NCBI GenBank assembly: GCA_905479925.1
Contig: CAJQOL010000007.1
Coordinates: 124,001 to 188,000 of the forward strand
DNA length: 64,000 nucleotides
Direction: 5' to 3'
Source: an uncultured Kangiellaceae bacterium
GTDB taxonomy: Bacteria; Pseudomonadota; Gammaproteobacteria; Enterobacterales; Kangiellaceae
Of the stretch, positions 60,927 through 64,000 are shown one piece after another. A program made the position numbers and the translations under genes. Within the stretch, counting starts at the first letter, position 1. Every line of letters begins with the position of its first letter. The notes below the pieces were generated by a model that was given only the letters and a program-made list of their open reading frames with translations, was not told the DNA's origin and did not search any database.

Positions 60927-61163
60927 ATGCGGATCATTATTATTATTGTTGCTGGTTTATTGTTAGCTTCCTGTGGCTCCAAAGGCGATCTTTATTTACC
61001 TGATGGAGAGGCGGAAACTAAACAACAAGACAAGACTCAACCTGAGCTAACCGATTCTGATAAAGCGGCGTCTGAGCAAACGGAGCATGATAAAACAGTG
61101 CCTGAGAATAACTCTTCCCATCCGACAGCTGATTCAGCGGTGTCTGTAGGGCCACAGCTATGA
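60927..61163 (+). CDS. lptM: LptM (YifL)-like LPS translocon lipoprotein
   Basis: A 78-residue lipoprotein. The signal [15 protein letters not shown] ends before Cys16, and [11 protein letters not shown] directly after it is the LptM/YifL signature; LptM helps mature the LptDE outer-membrane complex. The rest is a Gln, Asp, Glu and Thr-rich linker with no fold, longer than usual. It overlaps the dapF start by 4 bases (ATGA), the standard arrangement of yifL-dapF. Confidence 0.85.
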   Translation: MRIIIIIVAGLLLASCGSKGDLYLPDGEAETKQQDKTQPELTDSDKAASEQTEHDKTVPENNSSHPTADSAVSVGPQL

Positions 61164-61990
61164 TGATTAGCTTTGCCAAAATGCACGGTTTAGGCAACGA
61201 CTTTATGGTTGTCGATAATGTTTCCCAGCATGTTTTTTTTAATGAAAGTCAGATAAGGAAATTAGCCAATAGAAACAAAGGTATTGGTTTTGACCAGTTA
61301 TTATTGATCGAGCCGCCGCCTCAGCCCGATGTAGACTTCCACTACCGGGTTTTTAATGCCGATGGCAGTGAAGTTGGTCAGTGCGGTAATGGTGTGCGCT
61401 GTTTAGCTAAATTTGTTCGAAAAATGGGATTAACTTGGAAGCATAAGATACGGGTGAGTACCGTCAATGGTATTATGGACCTTCAGCTTATGAGAAATGG
61501 CCTAGTTAGTGTTGATATGGGGGTTCCACAATTAAACCCCGCTAAGATCCCTATGGGGCATGAACAACAGGCAGAACGTTATTCAATACAGCTAAAAAAC
61601 GAGTCGTTAAGCTTTGGCGCTGTTTCAATGGGAAATCCGCACTGTGTGCTGACGGTTGAAGATGTAAAGCATGCCAATGTAGATGGCATAGGCGATGAAA
61701 TAAACCAGCATGAGATGTTCCCCGAAGGGGTTAATGTTGGTTTTATGCAAATCGTTAATGATACCGAAGTGAGGCTTAGGGTCTTTGAACGTGGTGCAGG
61801 AGAAACCTTGGCCTGTGGTTCCGGGGCTTGTGCGAGTATGGTTGTAGGTCGATTAGAGAATAAGTTACAACAAAGAATTAAAGTGTATCTGCCGGGCGGG
61901 CATTTACATATTGATTGGTCAGGCGAAGGTCAACGCTTAAAAATGATTGGCCCAGCAGAGTTTGTTTACCACGGATATATAGAAGTATGA
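61160..61990 (+). CDS. dapF: Diaminopimelate epimerase
   Basis: A 276-residue epimerase that makes meso-diaminopimelate for lysine and peptidoglycan (E. coli 274). The two catalytic cysteines are Cys75 (GQCGNGVRC) and Cys219 (LACGSGA). Start [20 protein letters not shown]: the first or second Met may be used; the listed start overlaps lptM. Its stop overlaps the yigA ATG. Confidence 0.97.
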   Translation: MMISFAKMHGLGNDFMVVDNVSQHVFFNESQIRKLANRNKGIGFDQLLLIEPPPQPDVDFHYRVFNADGSEVGQCGNGVRCLAKFVRKMGLTWKHKIRVSTVNGIMDLQLMRNGLVSVDMGVPQLNPAKIPMGHEQQAERYSIQLKNESLSFGAVSMGNPHCVLTVEDVKHANVDGIGDEINQHEMFPEGVNVGFMQIVNDTEVRLRVFERGAGETLACGSGACASMVVGRLENKLQQRIKVYLPGGHLHIDWSGEGQRLKMIGPAEFVYHGYIEV

Positions 61991-62712
61991 AGCTATCGCA
62001 CCCACAAATATTAGACATTAATAAACGTGAAAACTTAGCACGTTTGTATGAAATGATGGATGAAGCTAAGGTTAAACAATACCTGCTCGACAATCCTCGT
62101 TTCCTAGTAAAAAATCCAGAATTGTTGAGTCATATAGAGCTTAAGTATGGTGAGCAGGAAACCTTTTCATTGGTAGAGCGGCAGGTGAAAACGTTAAGGG
62201 ATAAAAATAGTCAATTGCAAGGGCAACAAATCGAAATGCTGCAAACGGCGCATGCTAACGAAGAGCTATTGGCTATGTGTAATAGTTTTATGTTCGATTT
62301 GTTAGAGTGCGAGGATTTAACGACACTTTGCTCTCGGATTATCAATGACTTGAAAAAGATGTTTGAGCTAGATGGCGTTGCTTTGTTATTGGTAGGTGAC
62401 TATGAGGCTTGTGCACCGGCGCAGGTTTTTAATGCTACGGAAGAAATTAGCGACTTATTGGATTGTCATTTTCCAGACAATCAACCGCTTTGCGGAAGAT
62501 TGGGCCAGGCGCCCAAATTAGCGCTTTTTGGTGAACTGTCTTATAACTACCAATCTTGTGCGTTGGTACCTATGGGTAAGAGTTGTGAAGGCGGATTGCT
62601 TGCTTTAGCTAGCAAAGACGTTAGCCGATTTGATCCAGAAATGGGAACCTTATTTATCGAACTAATCGCTAATTTTGTTAGTGCATTAGTTAAGCCTTAT
62701 GAGCGACGCTAA
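61987..62712 (+). CDS. yigA: DUF484 family protein YigA
   Basis: A 241-residue protein of the DUF484/YigA family. An N-terminal helical region ([42 protein letters not shown]) precedes a GAF-like domain ([14 protein letters not shown], and a later [21 protein letters not shown]). Function is not established. ATG at 61987 is used, overlapping the dapF stop; a longer in-frame reading would lie within dapF. It lies between dapF and xerC, as in E. coli. Confidence 0.9.
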   Translation: MKLSHPQILDINKRENLARLYEMMDEAKVKQYLLDNPRFLVKNPELLSHIELKYGEQETFSLVERQVKTLRDKNSQLQGQQIEMLQTAHANEELLAMCNSFMFDLLECEDLTTLCSRIINDLKKMFELDGVALLLVGDYEACAPAQVFNATEEISDLLDCHFPDNQPLCGRLGQAPKLALFGELSYNYQSCALVPMGKSCEGGLLALASKDVSRFDPEMGTLFIELIANFVSALVKPYERR

Positions 62713-63622
62713 TTTAAGAATTCCATTTCAGCTGCAACCTGATCTCGACGAGTTCCTAAACATGATCGTCGAGCAGAAAAACTACTCAACGCTCACTCAA
62801 AAGAACTATCGTCGCCAGCTAACTTGTTTGGTCGACTTTATGGAAACGTTAAAGTTATCAGCCTGGCTGCAGATTAAACCGATTCATATACGGCAATTGT
62901 CGGCACAGCAGCACCGACGTGGTAAATCAGCCAAATCAATTGCTTTGTTATTGTCTAGTTGTCGCAGCTTTTTTCAGTTTTTAGTGAACACCGACCGATT
63001 ACCTAATAACCCGGCTAAGAACGTTCGCCCTCCCAAAGGCGAAAAGAAACTTCCGAAAACAATGGACGTCGACCAAGTTACCTTGTTATTGGAAAATATT
63101 GATGTCAGTGAAACTATCGGTATTAGAGACAAAGCAATTGCAGAACTATTCTATTCTAGCGGGTTGCGTTTGGCAGAGCTTGCTGACTGTAATGTTGAAC
63201 AAGTAGATTTGACAGAGCAAATTGCTACCGTGACGGGTAAAGGAAATAAAACCAGAATAGTGCCGGTTGGGCGAAAAGCTAAAGCCGCGATTAATGACTG
63301 GTTAACTGTTCGAAAAGAGTGGCTTGGCGGTTGCGCTGAATCTGCCTTGTTTGTTAGTCAGCGTAAAACTCGTCTTTCCCATCGCAGCATTCAAAAACGT
63401 CTAGAATATTGGGGAAAACGAATTGGCTTAAACGCAAACTTGCACCCTCACAAATTTAGACATTCCTGTGCAACCCATGTATTAGAATCGTCCGGTGACA
63501 TTAGAGCGGTGCAGGAGCTACTTGGACACGCAAATTTATCAACCACCCAAGTCTATACGCATTTGGATTTTCAAAAATTAGCCGCAGTATATGATAAAGC
63601 ACATCCTAGAGCGAAGAAGTAA
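62699..63622 (+). CDS. xerC: Tyrosine recombinase XerC
   Basis: A 307-residue tyrosine recombinase that with XerD resolves chromosome dimers at dif. The catalytic residues are Arg157 (SGLRLAEL), Lys181 (GKGNKTR), His251 and Arg254 (LHPHKFRHS), His277 (LLGHANL) and Tyr286 (TTQVYTH). An N-terminal core-binding domain comes first. The start overlaps yigA by 14 bases. No dif site is visible in the window; it should lie near the terminus. Confidence 0.96.
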   Translation: MSDANLRIPFQLQPDLDEFLNMIVEQKNYSTLTQKNYRRQLTCLVDFMETLKLSAWLQIKPIHIRQLSAQQHRRGKSAKSIALLLSSCRSFFQFLVNTDRLPNNPAKNVRPPKGEKKLPKTMDVDQVTLLLENIDVSETIGIRDKAIAELFYSSGLRLAELADCNVEQVDLTEQIATVTGKGNKTRIVPVGRKAKAAINDWLTVRKEWLGGCAESALFVSQRKTRLSHRSIQKRLEYWGKRIGLNANLHPHKFRHSCATHVLESSGDIRAVQELLGHANLSTTQVYTHLDFQKLAAVYDKAHPRAKK

Positions 63623-64000
63623 TGCCCTACTCCAAAGTAAAACTAATCAGTTTTGATTTAGATAATACGCTTTATGATAATCGACCTGTTATCGCCCAGG
63701 CAGAAAAGCAATCGACTCGCTATTTAACATCAGCATTCAAAGCGCAAAATCGACAATTCGATTTTTCTGATTTTTCGGCAATACGCCAGGAATTATTAGA
63801 GCAAGCAGATAAGGGGTCGCTTTACGACGATCTAACGCGGCTAAGAAAGGACGTTTTACGTCAAGTATGTGCGTCTTTAGATAATGCGGATATTGTTATT
63901 GAACAAGCTTTAGCTATTTTTTTAAATCACCGAAGCCAAGTTCAAATACCACAACCAATTCATAGGATGCTGGAGACGCTCGCCAAAAACTACAAGGTCG
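63622..64000 (+). CDS. yigB: HAD-family hydrolase YigB, 5' part (partial)
   Basis: The first 126 residues of a HAD phosphatase, cut by the window end. Motif I is LISFDLDNTLYDNRP, with the nucleophile Asp and the acid Asp two residues on. Its ATG overlaps the xerC stop by one base, and it has the cap-domain helices that follow. In E. coli yigB, an FMN and related phosphatase, follows xerC, so the name rests on motif and position. Confidence 0.88.
   Translation, partial: MPYSKVKLISFDLDNTLYDNRPVIAQAEKQSTRYLTSAFKAQNRQFDFSDFSAIRQELLEQADKGSLYDDLTRLRKDVLRQVCASLDNADIVIEQALAIFLNHRSQVQIPQPIHRMLETLAKNYKV

Overview
The window is chromosomal DNA from a moderately AT-rich gammaproteobacterium, probably a free-living marine or aquatic one. 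The evidence is a class I adenylate cyclase (cyaA), the lptM-dapF-yigA-xerC-yigB block, an MSHA pilus cluster, glyQS followed by gmhB, and a gyrB-recF-dnaN-dnaA / rpmH-rnpA-yidD-yidC-mnmE / mnmG-rsmG-parA-parB / atp / glmUS origin region. The order resembles Oceanospirillales/Kangiella-type genomes, but the sequence alone cannot fix the genus. I see no rRNA, tRNA, CRISPR array or insertion sequence.

Layout. 1-3520: the distal part of an MSHA type IV pilus operon (mshG end, mshF-like, mshA, mshC, mshD, mshO, mshP), with a terminator-like hairpin after the major pilin that lies inside the mshC leader. 3517-7717: ychJ, glyQ, glyS, gmhB. 7872-14341 (minus strand): a small cytochrome c, gyrB, recF (carrying two parS sites), dnaN, dnaA. 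14342-15154: the likely replication origin, AT-rich with DnaA boxes. 15155-19185 (plus): rpmH, rnpA, yidD, yidC, mnmE. 19235-20473 (minus): an unfamiliar membrane-anchored protein with a possible Sm-like C-terminal barrel. 20716-25209: mnmG, rsmG, parA, parB. 25351-26457: a flavin/[2Fe-2S] reductase. 26871-33941: the complete atpIBEFHAGDC operon. 34127-37351: glmU and glmS.

37404-41811 holds a DsbA-like protein, a YggN-like protein and a TonB-dependent receptor. 41945-47733 (minus) is a compact NAD-dependent formate dehydrogenase operon (fdhD, fdsB, fdsA) ending in a translationally coupled small protein with a phospholipase A2-like motif. 47920-51612 carries an SPFH protein, a TMEM175-type channel, tag and a coiled-coil protein. 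51632-54276 (minus) carries a lipoprotein DsbA, a membrane protein starting with two tandem MshEN (c-di-GMP receptor) motifs, and a PAS/degenerate GGDEF protein. 54503-58839 is cyaA (TTG start) and a secreted six-hairpin-like protein. 58874-60712 (minus) is an aldo/keto reductase with a WYL regulator. 60927-64000 is lptM, dapF, yigA, xerC and the start of yigB.

Most of the window is core housekeeping around the origin: ParB would load at the parS sites about 3-4 kb from the origin, DnaA would open the AT-rich origin, and the atp and glm operons follow. The least explained parts are the MshEN membrane protein with its degenerate GGDEF neighbour (a possible c-di-GMP-sensing pair), the 412-residue protein between mnmE and mnmG, the small PLA2-like protein in the formate dehydrogenase operon, and the accessory genes between cyaA and lptM.
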